A DNA stretch of 64,000 nt from Mycobacterium sp. NAZ190054 (GTDB lineage Bacteria; Actinomycetota; Actinomycetes; Mycobacteriales; Mycobacteriaceae). Positions 52,967 through 61,345 of the stretch are shown in pieces. The translations under genes were made by a program, and so were the position numbers. Every line of letters starts with the position of its first letter. The first letter of the stretch is position 1. Under the pieces are notes generated by a model. That model saw only the letters and a list, made by a program, of their open reading frames with translations. It ran no database searches and was not told the origin of the DNA. The stretch is taken from NCBI RefSeq assembly GCF_001545925.1, contig NZ_LMVQ01000001.1:1-64000 (forward strand), read 5' to 3'.

Positions 52967-54199
52967 CTAAGTGAGGACGTCGTCTGCGTGCAATTTGTCG
53001 ATCTCGTCCGGTGAGAGGCCGAGGATCTCGGTCAGGACCTCATCGGTGTGCTCACCCAGGTCCGGCGCCGGTGCTCGGATGGAACCAGGGGTCTCACTGA
53101 GCACCCATGGCGATCTGGGGAGCCATTCGGTACCGATGACTGGGTGCTCCACCGGGGTGAACACGCCGCGCTCGAGGAAGTGAGGGTCGGAGAACTGGTC
53201 CTCGACCGAGTACACGGGTGTGGCCGCCACTCCCGCGGACTGCAGCGTGAGCGCCGCCGACTCTGCATCGAACCGGCGCGTCCAGGCTGACACGATCACA
53301 TCGAGATCACCGGCGTTGGCGACCCTCGCCGGCCGAGACGAGAAACGTTCGTCGTCAACGCATTCTGGATCGCCAATCGCCTTACACAACGCTGCCCACT
53401 CGTCGTCGCCGCCGACCGCGATGGAGATCCAGGAGTCGACACCGTCGCATGGATAGGTGCCGTGCGGCGCCAGGTGCGGGTGTGTGTTGCCGATCAGGAA
53501 CGGGGTGGTCCCGGACAATTGCAGATCGAGGAACGCCTCGCCGACCAGGCAGGTCGTCGCCTCCATCTGCGAGATGTCGATATGCGCACCGGTTCCGGTC
53601 TCCGCACGCTGGTTCAGCGCAGCCATCACCGCGAACGAGGCCCACAGCCCGACCATCGGGTCGCCGTAGTTGAGGCCCATCGCACCCAGGACCTTTTCCC
53701 CGGGGTAGCCGATGAGGCTCTCCATCCCCGAATACGCGCTGGTGGTAGGTGCATATGCCGGACGACGGCTTCGCGGACCCGTCTGGCCCATCCCGGAGAT
53801 CGACACCATGACGAGGTCCGATCGGAGCTCGCGCAGAGCGTCATAGCCGAATCCGAGGCGGTCCATCACGCCCGGCGCGAAATTCTGCGCGACCACATCG
53901 CAGTGCGGAACCAGGCGCCGAACCAGTTCGCGTCCGGCGTCGGAACTGAAGTTGATGCAGACGCTTCGCTTGTTGCGGGCGATCGTGTGAAACAGGGGGA
54001 TCGCATTCGGGGCGTTGCCGGTATCTCCGGATTCCGAACTGGCGTTCAGCGGCCGGCCTAGGCGGCCGTAGTCCAGCCGCTTGGCGGACTCCACCTTGAT
54101 GACGTCGGCGCCGAAGTCGCCGAGGATGGAGGTCAGCACCGGTCCCGCGTACACCCAGCTGAGGTCGAGGACCCGGATCCCATCGAGAGCAGCGGTCAC
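52967..54199 (-). CDS. class III CoA-transferase (CaiB/BaiF)
   Basis: A 410-residue family III CoA-transferase: IRVLDLSWVYAGPVLTSILGDFGADVIKVE, NKRSVCINF, and the catalytic Asp180 in NYGDPMVGLW. It should transfer CoA to a carboxylic acid of the pathway. The GTG start overlaps the stop of the next upstream CoA-transferase (GTGA), so the two may form a heteromeric enzyme. Confidence 0.92.
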   Translation of the reverse strand: MTAALDGIRVLDLSWVYAGPVLTSILGDFGADVIKVESAKRLDYGRLGRPLNASSESGDTGNAPNAIPLFHTIARNKRSVCINFSSDAGRELVRRLVPHCDVVAQNFAPGVMDRLGFGYDALRELRSDLVMVSISGMGQTGPRSRRPAYAPTTSAYSGMESLIGYPGEKVLGAMGLNYGDPMVGLWASFAVMAALNQRAETGTGAHIDISQMEATTCLVGEAFLDLQLSGTTPFLIGNTHPHLAPHGTYPCDGVDSWISIAVGGDDEWAALCKAIGDPECVDDERFSSRPARVANAGDLDVIVSAWTRRFDAESAALTLQSAGVAATPVYSVEDQFSDPHFLERGVFTPVEHPVIGTEWLPRSPWVLSETPGSIRAPAPDLGEHTDEVLTEILGLSPDEIDKLHADDVLT

Positions 54200-55359
54200 G
54201 ACGGCACCTCCGAATCGGCGCGGGGAAGCAATTCACGGTTGTGCTCGCCGAGCATGGGAGCTCGCCGGAATCGCGGAAGCTGTGCACCCGAGATCGCGTA
54301 CGGCCGACCGGGAACCTTCACCGTGGTTTCGCCGACTTCGATCTCGGCGAACAAGTCCCTTGCGGCGAGTTGTTCGTCGGCAAGAACCTCGTGAAAAAGG
54401 CGAACTGGCGCCATCGGCAGCTTCCAATCCATGCACATCTGCTCGAATTCGTCACGAGTGATGTCTCGCAACAGGTCGATCACGAGCGCATCGACCTCAT
54501 CGGCGTGGTTCTCCGCGATGTCGCGGCGCCTCCGGAACCGGGGGTCGTGGCGCCACTGGGGGTCGCCCATCATGTCCAGAAAGCGGTTCCAGGTGCCGGC
54601 GTCGGGGCCGGTGAGGCAGATGTAGCCGTCCTTGCAGGGAAGGATCGTCGACGGGTAGGTGTCACGGCGCCGGTGACCGTCTCTGAAGTTGGCCAGACCC
54701 TCCGTCAAGAACGTGAGTACTGCGCCGGCCTGGTGCAATGTCGCGAACACCTCGGTGCAGGAGACGTCGACGTGCTGGCCGTGCCCAATGGTGCGGCGGG
54801 CCATCAGCGCAGCCATCGTTCCGGCGGCGCCCGCCAGTGCGCCCTGGTAGGACGCCTGAGCAAGCGGCAGCGCGAGCGGCGGTCGGCCGGGGGCACCCAC
54901 GGAAAATGAGATGCCACCCATGGCGCAGACGTTGATGTCTTCGCCCTTGTATCCCGCGTAGGGACCGGTTTGACCGAACGGGCTGATGGAGGTGACGATC
55001 AGCTTTGGGTTGCGCTCGTGCAGTTCCCGGTAGCCAAGGCCGAGTGAGGACAGATACCCCACTGCGAGGTTTTCGACCAACACATCGGCCTCATCGAGAA
55101 GATTCAGCAATGCGTCCCTGTCACTGCGGTCTTCGAGCGCGAGTGTGACGCCACGCTTGTTCATGTTCAGGTAGTGGTACAGCCCGGAAAGCTCTTCGTC
55201 GTACACGCCGTGTGGGAACGGACCGTGTCGGCGGGACGGATCGCCGCCTGCGGGATCCTCGACCTTGATGACGTCGGCGCCGAGGTCGGCCATCAACCGG
55301 GTGCAGTAGGGCGCGGAGACAAGCGCCCCGAGCTCAACGACGCGTAGTGAGTCGAGCAA
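54196..55359 (-). CDS. class III CoA-transferase homologue lacking the catalytic Asp
   Basis: A 387-residue CaiB/BaiF family protein: LRVVELGALVSAPYCTRLMADLGADVIKVEDP and LNMNKRGVTLAL are typical. At the active-site position, where family members have Asp (as in the neighbour's NYGDPMVGL), the aligned residue is Ser170 in LAQASYQGALAG. It may be an inactive partner of the adjacent transferase. The start is TTG with AAAGGAGG at ideal spacing. Confidence 0.85.
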   Translation of the reverse strand: MLDSLRVVELGALVSAPYCTRLMADLGADVIKVEDPAGGDPSRRHGPFPHGVYDEELSGLYHYLNMNKRGVTLALEDRSDRDALLNLLDEADVLVENLAVGYLSSLGLGYRELHERNPKLIVTSISPFGQTGPYAGYKGEDINVCAMGGISFSVGAPGRPPLALPLAQASYQGALAGAAGTMAALMARRTIGHGQHVDVSCTEVFATLHQAGAVLTFLTEGLANFRDGHRRRDTYPSTILPCKDGYICLTGPDAGTWNRFLDMMGDPQWRHDPRFRRRRDIAENHADEVDALVIDLLRDITRDEFEQMCMDWKLPMAPVRLFHEVLADEQLAARDLFAEIEVGETTVKVPGRPYAISGAQLPRFRRAPMLGEHNRELLPRADSEVPS

Positions 55360-55414
55360 TGTGACGGCCTCCTTTGCTAATCGGCGTTGTACACATGGAT
55401 CGGTCGGCCACTGG

Positions 55415-55717
55415 TCAGTCCGAAGACGGCAGGGCTTTGGCTACCTTGACGTTGAGAGGTTCATCGGCCAGCGACAGAGAACCTGCGCCCGCTTTCGTGC
55501 ACAGCAACTCGATCTGCTCGGCGGCGTCGACGTACCGCTTTCCCAACAGTGATCCGCCGTCGAATGGGGGTGCCGGCGGGCACGATTCGGCGCTCGGTTC
55601 GGGCAGCATCGACTTGCCGCCACAACGAATATCGTGATCGCCGTCCACGGATCGGATGACGAGGACCTCGGTGGTGCATGCTGCGCTATACCACCGTGCT
55701 CCGGCTTTCAGCTTCAA
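55415..55717 (-). CDS. small conserved protein, function unknown
   Basis: A 100-residue protein: MKLKAGARWYSAACTTEVLVIRSVDGDHDIRCGGKSMLP, then LLGKRYVDAAEQIELLCTKAGAGSLSLADEPLNVK. The pattern with AC-TTE-VxVIR and RCGG resembles a short family I recall next to acyl-CoA ligases and CoA-transferases in mycobacteria, possibly metal-binding through the cysteines. It lies 16 nt after the class I CoA-transferase-like gene on the same strand. Confidence 0.65.
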   Translation of the reverse strand: MKLKAGARWYSAACTTEVLVIRSVDGDHDIRCGGKSMLPEPSAESCPPAPPFDGGSLLGKRYVDAAEQIELLCTKAGAGSLSLADEPLNVKVAKALPSSD

Positions 55718-55733
55718 CTGACGCTCCTGTTGA

Positions 55734-57011
55734 TCATTGGCCGAGCGAAGCCCGGTGATCGGGATGTGCGATCGCGATCAGCGCATCCCGACGTTCATTT
55801 GCGCTTCGCCCACGAAGCTCTGCGACGCCGAACTCGGTGACCACCGTGTCGGCCCACGCCGAGGTGACGGTCACTCCGGTGCCTGTCGGGAGGTTCTCGA
55901 CGATGGTTGATCCGCCGAGCGCAGTGGATGGAAGCACGATGATCGAGCGGCCACCGGGAGATAGGGCGGCGCCTATCGTGAACTCGACCTGTCCGCCGGC
56001 TCCGCCGAATGCGCGTTGTCCCCACGAATCAGAGGCAATCTGCCCCTTGAGGTCGACGCCTAGGGCACCGTTGATCGCAACCATGCGGTGCTGCGATGCA
56101 ATCCGCCCGATGTCGACGACGTAGCGCATGTCATGTAGTTCGAGGGAGGGAGTACGGCTCGCCGCATCGAGGTCGGCATCGACCGTCGACAGCAGACCCG
56201 AAGTGGTCACTTTTCCTTTGTTGACGGTTTTGGCGGAGCCTGGGAAGTGTCCGGCAAGGACTCGAGGCAGCAGCGCGGCGTCGATGACCGGTGCATGGAT
56301 GCCCAAGTCGTTCGCGTCGTCGAACACGCCGAATCCGGCCAGTGCTGACAGGATCTTTCCGGGACCTACCTGCACTGTCGCGCCGTCGGGAATTAGCGAC
56401 CGCACCCAGTCTGCGATCTGCCTGGCAACGTCTGACTGCGCTGGAACCCGGGCCGGCGCATATGAACTCGGCCCGCCAGAGTGCTGAACAAGCGCGGAGA
56501 ACTGTGAGACGTGAAGCCTGGCGGACCCGAACATGTCGCGCTGCTTGGAATCGATCTCGCCGAGGACGTGCCGCGACTGCTCGATGTAGGTCAGTTTGTT
56601 GAACGGGGTGTGACCCAGACTGACGTAGCCGTCTTGGTCGGGCTCGGACACGACGACCGGTACGACGTCGAAGCGGCACCGCCGCTGCGATGGTGCAGGT
56701 GCCGCGAGCGCCGAGAACGCTGTCGGACCGTAGGCGACCCGGCCGTCCGCCAGCGCCGCACCCGCGGCACCAGTGATCATGTCCAGGACGACGGTGGCGT
56801 GTCCGCCCGCGACAGCCCTCTGTAGAGAAGCCCAGGACTGCTGCGGGCCGCACGCCGTGACTTCTACCCCGCCAACAACGCCAGCGCGCCGCACAATCGC
56901 ATCGATGAGATCGGTGGCTTCGATGCCGATGGGAAGCCCGATATGGCTGCCCTTGCCCACACACTGGACGGCCTCGTCCGGAGTGACGATGGGCACCGTG
57001 GACCCGATCAC
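55734..57011 (-). CDS. class I CoA-transferase/hydrolase homologue (Cat1-like) with altered active site
   Basis: A 425-residue protein of the acetyl-CoA hydrolase/4-hydroxybutyrate CoA-transferase family: two alpha/beta halves, VGPGKILSALAGFGVF and GGAGGQVEFTIGAALSPGGRSIIVLPS. In active members the second half has GIHTE with the catalytic Glu; here it reads GIHAP (Ala240-Pro241), so the Glu is missing. It may be non-catalytic or act as a thioesterase-like protein by other residues. The GTG start overlaps the dehydratase stop. Confidence 0.82.
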   Translation of the reverse strand: MIGSTVPIVTPDEAVQCVGKGSHIGLPIGIEATDLIDAIVRRAGVVGGVEVTACGPQQSWASLQRAVAGGHATVVLDMITGAAGAALADGRVAYGPTAFSALAAPAPSQRRCRFDVVPVVVSEPDQDGYVSLGHTPFNKLTYIEQSRHVLGEIDSKQRDMFGSARLHVSQFSALVQHSGGPSSYAPARVPAQSDVARQIADWVRSLIPDGATVQVGPGKILSALAGFGVFDDANDLGIHAPVIDAALLPRVLAGHFPGSAKTVNKGKVTTSGLLSTVDADLDAASRTPSLELHDMRYVVDIGRIASQHRMVAINGALGVDLKGQIASDSWGQRAFGGAGGQVEFTIGAALSPGGRSIIVLPSTALGGSTIVENLPTGTGVTVTSAWADTVVTEFGVAELRGRSANERRDALIAIAHPDHRASLGQ

Positions 57012-58174
57012 TCCGCTTGCGCCCCAGCCAGCGGAAGCCGGACCTCGCCGTGTTCAGTACTAGGCAACAGTACGGTCGCGGTGCCGGTCGCGTTGACCTC
57101 ACCGCGCTGGTTGACCGCGCAGAGCTCCAGGTCGACAGCCGCATGACCGTCGTCGAGCACGGACTTGCCGGTGACTGTGCCTTTGGTCCAACACGTGTCG
57201 CCGACGAGGTTCGGACGCAACACACGCATCGACAGCCGGTGCAGGAAGCCGCTGTCGCCCATCCAGTGCGTGACCGCATTCGCACACCACGAGATGCGCT
57301 GCGGCCCCATGTCGTACATGCCTCCCATACCAACGTCTTTCGCGAGCTCAGCTTCCATGTGCGCTCGGCCCGTCGACTGCTTCAACCCGGTGGTCTTCGA
57401 GATCTCGTAGTCCTTATGGCGGGCGTGGTATCGCACGACATCGCCGTAGGCGCCGCCATAGGCACGGGCACCGTTCACACCCGAATACCAGGCGACCAGA
57501 TCGTTGGTGGTCAACGGAGGCTTGACCATTGGAGTCATTTCCTCACCGACGGCGACGTCCTCGAACAGGCGCGGTGTTGCGCCCCTTGGCGTTTCGGTGA
57601 GAATCGTGTACTCGATCTCGTCGAGCTCCTCGGGCGAGTACGCGTACTTGTCGCGCGGGGCGTATTTGGTGCTGCCGTCCTTCTTGAGGGCCTCGCCGCG
57701 AGGCGTACGAGCCGTCGACCCATAGGCACGCGCGACCCGCAGCCCATCGCTTTTGCGCACATAATCGATCGATCCGCGCTGCATCGCCCAGACTTTCGCG
57801 AATCGGCCACCCTTCATTTCCAGCGAGTCGTAGGTCACGGTCGTTTCGAAGGCGTCGCCGACGCGTAGGACGTCGTACCACGTCCATTCGGTTCCGGCGT
57901 AAACCCATTGAATACCGGGCAGGCGCGGAGCGACGACAGTGTTGTCGATGGCGTACAAGGTTGTGGGTGCAGCGAGCTGGGTGCCCCACGGGGTCGAAGG
58001 GCCGTAGTCGGGGTCGTTCCACAGCGGATTGGCGTCGCCGATGCCCTCGGCGAAGTGCCTGATCGCGTCTTCCGTCAACGTCCGAACCCACCACATCCGG
58101 TCCCGCCGAAGCTTTGTGCCGAGAAGTTCACGTGCACTCTTCAGCGCATCCTCGTCGAGCGTGCCCCAGGTCAA
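57008..58174 (-). CDS. dual-hotdog acyl-CoA dehydratase (FAS1-like + MaoC fusion)
   Basis: A 388-residue protein with a FAS1-type hotdog (AIRHFAEGIGDANPLWNDPDYGPSTPWGTQLAAPTTLY) and a C-terminal MaoC-like hotdog (WYSGVNGARAYGGAYGDVVRYHARH, ending GTATVLLPS). It would hydrate a bulky enoyl-CoA. The TTG start at 58174 is chosen because it is the only start codon between the family-like N-terminus and the upstream operators at 58273-58309; GGAGAG lies before it at short spacing. It is the first gene of the CoA-transferase operon. Confidence 0.82.
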   Translation of the reverse strand: MTWGTLDEDALKSARELLGTKLRRDRMWWVRTLTEDAIRHFAEGIGDANPLWNDPDYGPSTPWGTQLAAPTTLYAIDNTVVAPRLPGIQWVYAGTEWTWYDVLRVGDAFETTVTYDSLEMKGGRFAKVWAMQRGSIDYVRKSDGLRVARAYGSTARTPRGEALKKDGSTKYAPRDKYAYSPEELDEIEYTILTETPRGATPRLFEDVAVGEEMTPMVKPPLTTNDLVAWYSGVNGARAYGGAYGDVVRYHARHKDYEISKTTGLKQSTGRAHMEAELAKDVGMGGMYDMGPQRISWCANAVTHWMGDSGFLHRLSMRVLRPNLVGDTCWTKGTVTGKSVLDDGHAAVDLELCAVNQRGEVNATGTATVLLPSTEHGEVRLPLAGAQAE

Positions 58175-58272
58175 TTTCTCTCCACTTGTTCTCGTCGATG
58201 TGAACGCGGTTGTCTCGCAAGGAAACCGGAGCTGGTCGCCCGTACGTTCGGCGGTAACGCTACACCAAAATG

Positions 58273-58286
58273 TTGTCGCTTGACAA
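58273..58286. promoter_or_regulatory. operator B1, TTGTC-GCTT-GACAA
   Basis: A perfect 5-bp inverted repeat with a 4-bp spacer, about 100 bp upstream of the dual-hotdog gene. The same TTGTC-N4-GACAA occurs at 58296 and 63049. Confidence 0.8.
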
Positions 58287-58294
58287 TACTTTTG

Positions 58295-58310
58295 GTTGTC
58301 GATTGACAAC
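58295..58310. promoter_or_regulatory. operator B2, GTTGTC-GATT-GACAAC
   Basis: A perfect 6-bp inverted repeat. Its centre is 23 bp from that of B1, about two helical turns, so a repressor could bind cooperatively. It lies between the SMP-30 stop and the dual-hotdog start. Confidence 0.8.
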
Positions 58311-58329
58311 GCGTGCGGCAAAGACCAGC

Positions 58330-59178
58330 TCAGAAGCCTGGACAGGCAACTGTGACCACTTCAATCGCGGCGGTCGAGCGACCTTCGAAGAGATCTTGAT
58401 TGTTCGTTCGGGCGGTGAGGCAAAACAGTTGGCGCCGGTCAGCACCCCCGAGCGCACACGCGATTGCCCGGCGTCCGGGCGTCTCGAGCACAGCCAGCAC
58501 CTCACCTCCGCGTGCGATGCGGATGAAGCGCGAGTTGAACGGGCTGCCGAGCCAGATGTGCCCCTCGGCATCCATCACGATTCCGTCGGGCGAACTTTCG
58601 CCACAGCCAGCCCACAATCGCGGATTCTGCAGACACCCGTCCGGCGCGACATCGAAGGCAGTCAACCGTCGGCCCCGTGTTTCCGCCACGACCAGCGTCT
58701 GGCCATCGGGTGTGAGGGCCATGCCGTTCGGGGTAGTCAGGCCGTCCGCGGCTAGGTGAGCGGATCCGTCCGGACGGACCATGATGATCGCTCCCGGCCC
58801 TTCGGTCCCACCGTTGCGATAGGACGGCTCGAAACCGATCGTCCCCACGTAGGCGGTTCCGTCCGGCGCGACAACCATGTCGTTGGGCGTGGATGTGGCG
58901 ATACCCGAGAGGTCACAGCGAATGTGACGCTCACCGTCGCGCAACTCGATCAGCCGCCGGTCGAACATGGATACGACGAGTGGGGTGCCATCTGCGGCGA
59001 ATCCGAGTCCGGATGGCTGGCCAGGTATGTAGCCGCGGGCGGTAAGGAGGCCGTCGCTGTCGAGACTGTGCACTTCTCGGGTGATGAAATCGGAGAACCA
59101 CAGTTCTCCCTCATGCCAGCGAGGTGCTTCGGCATATCCCAGTCCCCGGCGCACGACGGCCAGCTGATCATTACCCAT
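58330..59178 (-). CDS. SMP-30/gluconolactonase family lactonase
   Basis: A 282-residue beta-propeller of the SMP-30/LRE family. Metal ligands expected for this fold are E17 (in YAEAPRW), N151 (TTPNG) and D198 (SSPDG), all present; ATSTPNDMV adds N99. These enzymes open lactones. Placed in the BVMO operon, it is a good candidate for hydrolysing the lactone made by the monooxygenase. GGAGG precedes the ATG. 24 nt separate it from the SucD-like gene. Confidence 0.88.
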   Translation of the reverse strand: MGNDQLAVVRRGLGYAEAPRWHEGELWFSDFITREVHSLDSDGLLTARGYIPGQPSGLGFAADGTPLVVSMFDRRLIELRDGERHIRCDLSGIATSTPNDMVVAPDGTAYVGTIGFEPSYRNGGTEGPGAIIMVRPDGSAHLAADGLTTPNGMALTPDGQTLVVAETRGRRLTAFDVAPDGCLQNPRLWAGCGESSPDGIVMDAEGHIWLGSPFNSRFIRIARGGEVLAVLETPGRRAIACALGGADRRQLFCLTARTNNQDLFEGRSTAAIEVVTVACPGF

Positions 59179-59202
59179 CGCGACCTCCGCGCGTCGGTGC
59201 GA

Positions 59203-60096
59203 TCATCGGCCCTCGGGCAGCATGGATCGCAGATGTCGACCGATGTCGACACTGGCTTCGGCAATACAAACCCCGGATGCCGAGAGCATCGCGCGTTTGG
59301 CTGCGGCCGTGGTGTCGCCACCCGCCAAGAAGGAGCCCGCATGTCCGAAGGATGTCCCCGGTGGATGATCTTCGAGGTAGTCGCCGGCGACCAGCGCGAC
59401 GAGCGGTTTGGTGTAGGACGCTTGGTGCAGTGCCTCGACGATGCCCTGTTCGGCGACCGGACCTGCCTCGCAGTACATCGCGACGCCCCGGGTACCGGGG
59501 TCTGCCTCGAACTCGACGAGCAGATCGGCAAACGACGAGCCGACCACTGCGTCAGCACCGATCCCCACCGCGGTGGACACGCCGAAGTCGTACCGGCTGA
59601 GCATCGATGAGATCTCCGCGGTCACACCCCCGGATCTCGACAGGATCCCGATCGTCCCGGGCTGAAATGCACCAGATGCACCCGTGAATCCGACGTTTCC
59701 CACTGCTGGCGAAATCATCCCTGCAGTGTTCGGGCCGACCAGGCGTACACCGAGTTGTCGCGCCCGTTCATACGCGGCCATGCTCGAGTGCACCGGAATG
59801 CCTTCGGTGATCACGAGGACCCAGCGGGGCAAGGTGTCGATCACGTCTAGGAGAGCTGCCCGGGCCTTGGCCGGCGGAAGGTAGGCGACGACGGCGTCGT
59901 ACCCGACCTCCGAGGCGGCCTCGGCGGCGGTTTCGAAGACGGGAATGCCGCTGACATCGAGCCCGCCACGGCCCGGTGCGACGCCACAGACGATCTCGGT
60001 GCCGAGTTCGATGTTCCGGAGAATGTCTTTGCGGGCCTGGCCTCCAGTGATTCCCAGAACGCACACACGGGTTCCTTCGGTGAGCAGGATGGCCAT
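59203..60096 (-). CDS. SucD-like ADP-forming acyl-CoA synthetase alpha subunit
   Basis: A 297-residue protein of the succinyl-CoA synthetase alpha fold: CVLGITGGQARKDI (CoA-binding Rossmann), VRLVGPNTAGMISP and TIGILSRSGGVTAEI. The phosphohistidine segment has SFGHAGSF with His252. It is probably one half of an ADP-forming acyl-CoA ligase for the ring-opened acid, since an ordinary TCA-cycle enzyme would not sit beside a BVMO and lactonase. GAGAGGT upstream overlaps the end of the SucC-like gene. Confidence 0.88.
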   Translation of the reverse strand: MAILLTEGTRVCVLGITGGQARKDILRNIELGTEIVCGVAPGRGGLDVSGIPVFETAAEAASEVGYDAVVAYLPPAKARAALLDVIDTLPRWVLVITEGIPVHSSMAAYERARQLGVRLVGPNTAGMISPAVGNVGFTGASGAFQPGTIGILSRSGGVTAEISSMLSRYDFGVSTAVGIGADAVVGSSFADLLVEFEADPGTRGVAMYCEAGPVAEQGIVEALHQASYTKPLVALVAGDYLEDHPPGTSFGHAGSFLAGGDTTAAAKRAMLSASGVCIAEASVDIGRHLRSMLPEGR

Positions 60097-60099
60097 TGC

Positions 60100-61290
60100 T
60101 TACCTCTCGAAATTCGCGGTGCTGCTGACGGCCGTATCCACGTCCTGATCTGCTTCGAGTCGATGAGCGAGGTCGGCAACGGCCTCCTCGATGCTCGACG
60201 CGCGGCCGAAGTATCTGAGTCCGGGTATGGCTTCCAACAGCGCCCGTGCTTCGCTCTCGGCGGCACCGGCGACACGCGCGACGACCGGCACTCGGCCGTC
60301 CCCGTACCCGTTGCGCACCAGCGCATCTCGGATGGTCGGCGCGACCACCATCGTTGACACGTTCATCGTGCACAGGCCGATGAACACCCCGCGGGTGGGG
60401 AGCTGTAAGGCTGCGTCGAGGAGCAAGGCGAGTTTCTCGTCGGACTTTCCGCCAGGCGATGAATCGGTTGCCACCGATGGACGAAGTCCGTTGCGGCGGC
60501 ACGCATCGTGAGCGAGGGCAAGCGCTCCTCCCCCGATGGTGATCACCGCGATATCACCGTCGAGCCGAAAGAATTTGATGGAAGCGCTGCCCCCCAGGGT
60601 ATCCGCCGCGTCGTACAGGGCCGCCGAATGGGCATCGGCGATCTTGGGATCTCCGGATACGGCGTCCTCGGAGGCCTCGGTCGCTGGGTCGAGCACGATC
60701 TTCCCATCCAGAACGGTCGCGCCGGCACCGCTCAGACGGACCGGGTTGAACTCGACGGTGATCGCGCGCAGATCGCGGAACATCTCATAACCTGCCGCGA
60801 CGACTCCAGCCAGGCGGCTGTCGACCGCGTCCCGAGGCGGGCCATCTGCCAAGCTGAAGCCGATGCTGTGCAGCGTGCCACGGTCCTCGACTCCCGATCC
60901 TCCGGGGCCGTGAAGCAGCACTGGGCGTTGCTGGGCGAAGTCGAACCCGAATCCGACGAAGACCTCGTCTCCATCGGCAGCGACGTTCTCGACCAGTACG
61001 CGCGCGATCTGATGGCCCTCTACGCGCCGACCGAGCATCTCGGCGGCCACAGCTTTCGCTTCACGAGGCGACGAGGCGACCTTGACCAGGCCCTTGCGAC
61101 CGCGGTCACCGATCGGGGCGAGTGCCTTGACGACGACGGGGCCCCCGATCCGGTCAGCCGCCAACGCGACGTCGTCAGCGGCGGTAGCCACTTCCCCGAG
61201 AGGTACGTCGATCCCGCGATCTCGGAGTCGGCGCTTGACTGCGTCCTCGAGGAGCACGCGCGAGGCTCCGGGCCGGTCCGACTCACTCAT
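60100..61290 (-). CDS. SucC-like ATP-grasp acyl-CoA synthetase beta subunit
   Basis: A 396-residue protein resembling the succinyl-CoA synthetase beta chain: ATP-grasp region with GGPVVVKALAPIGDRGRKGLVKVASS, VLVENVAADGDEVFVGFGFD, ITVEFNPVRLSG (metal-binding Glu-x-Asn-Pro) and the C-terminal carboxylase/CoA domain with GGSASIKFFRLDGDIAVITIGGGALALA. It pairs with the SucD-like subunit 3 nt downstream. The ATG at 61290 was chosen as the longer frame has no similarity. Confidence 0.86.
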   Translation of the reverse strand: MSESDRPGASRVLLEDAVKRRLRDRGIDVPLGEVATAADDVALAADRIGGPVVVKALAPIGDRGRKGLVKVASSPREAKAVAAEMLGRRVEGHQIARVLVENVAADGDEVFVGFGFDFAQQRPVLLHGPGGSGVEDRGTLHSIGFSLADGPPRDAVDSRLAGVVAAGYEMFRDLRAITVEFNPVRLSGAGATVLDGKIVLDPATEASEDAVSGDPKIADAHSAALYDAADTLGGSASIKFFRLDGDIAVITIGGGALALAHDACRRNGLRPSVATDSSPGGKSDEKLALLLDAALQLPTRGVFIGLCTMNVSTMVVAPTIRDALVRNGYGDGRVPVVARVAGAAESEARALLEAIPGLRYFGRASSIEEAVADLAHRLEADQDVDTAVSSTANFER

Positions 61291-61345
61291 GCCATGAGTC
61301 CCGGCGATCCACCGGCAGGACTCCGAACTGGAAAACGGATCGCGT

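Noticed and set aside
58175-58321. N-terminal extension of the dual-hotdog protein to an ATG at 58321
   Set aside because: The extension would be translated across both operators and has no similarity to the family; the TTG at 58174 fits the expected N-terminus.
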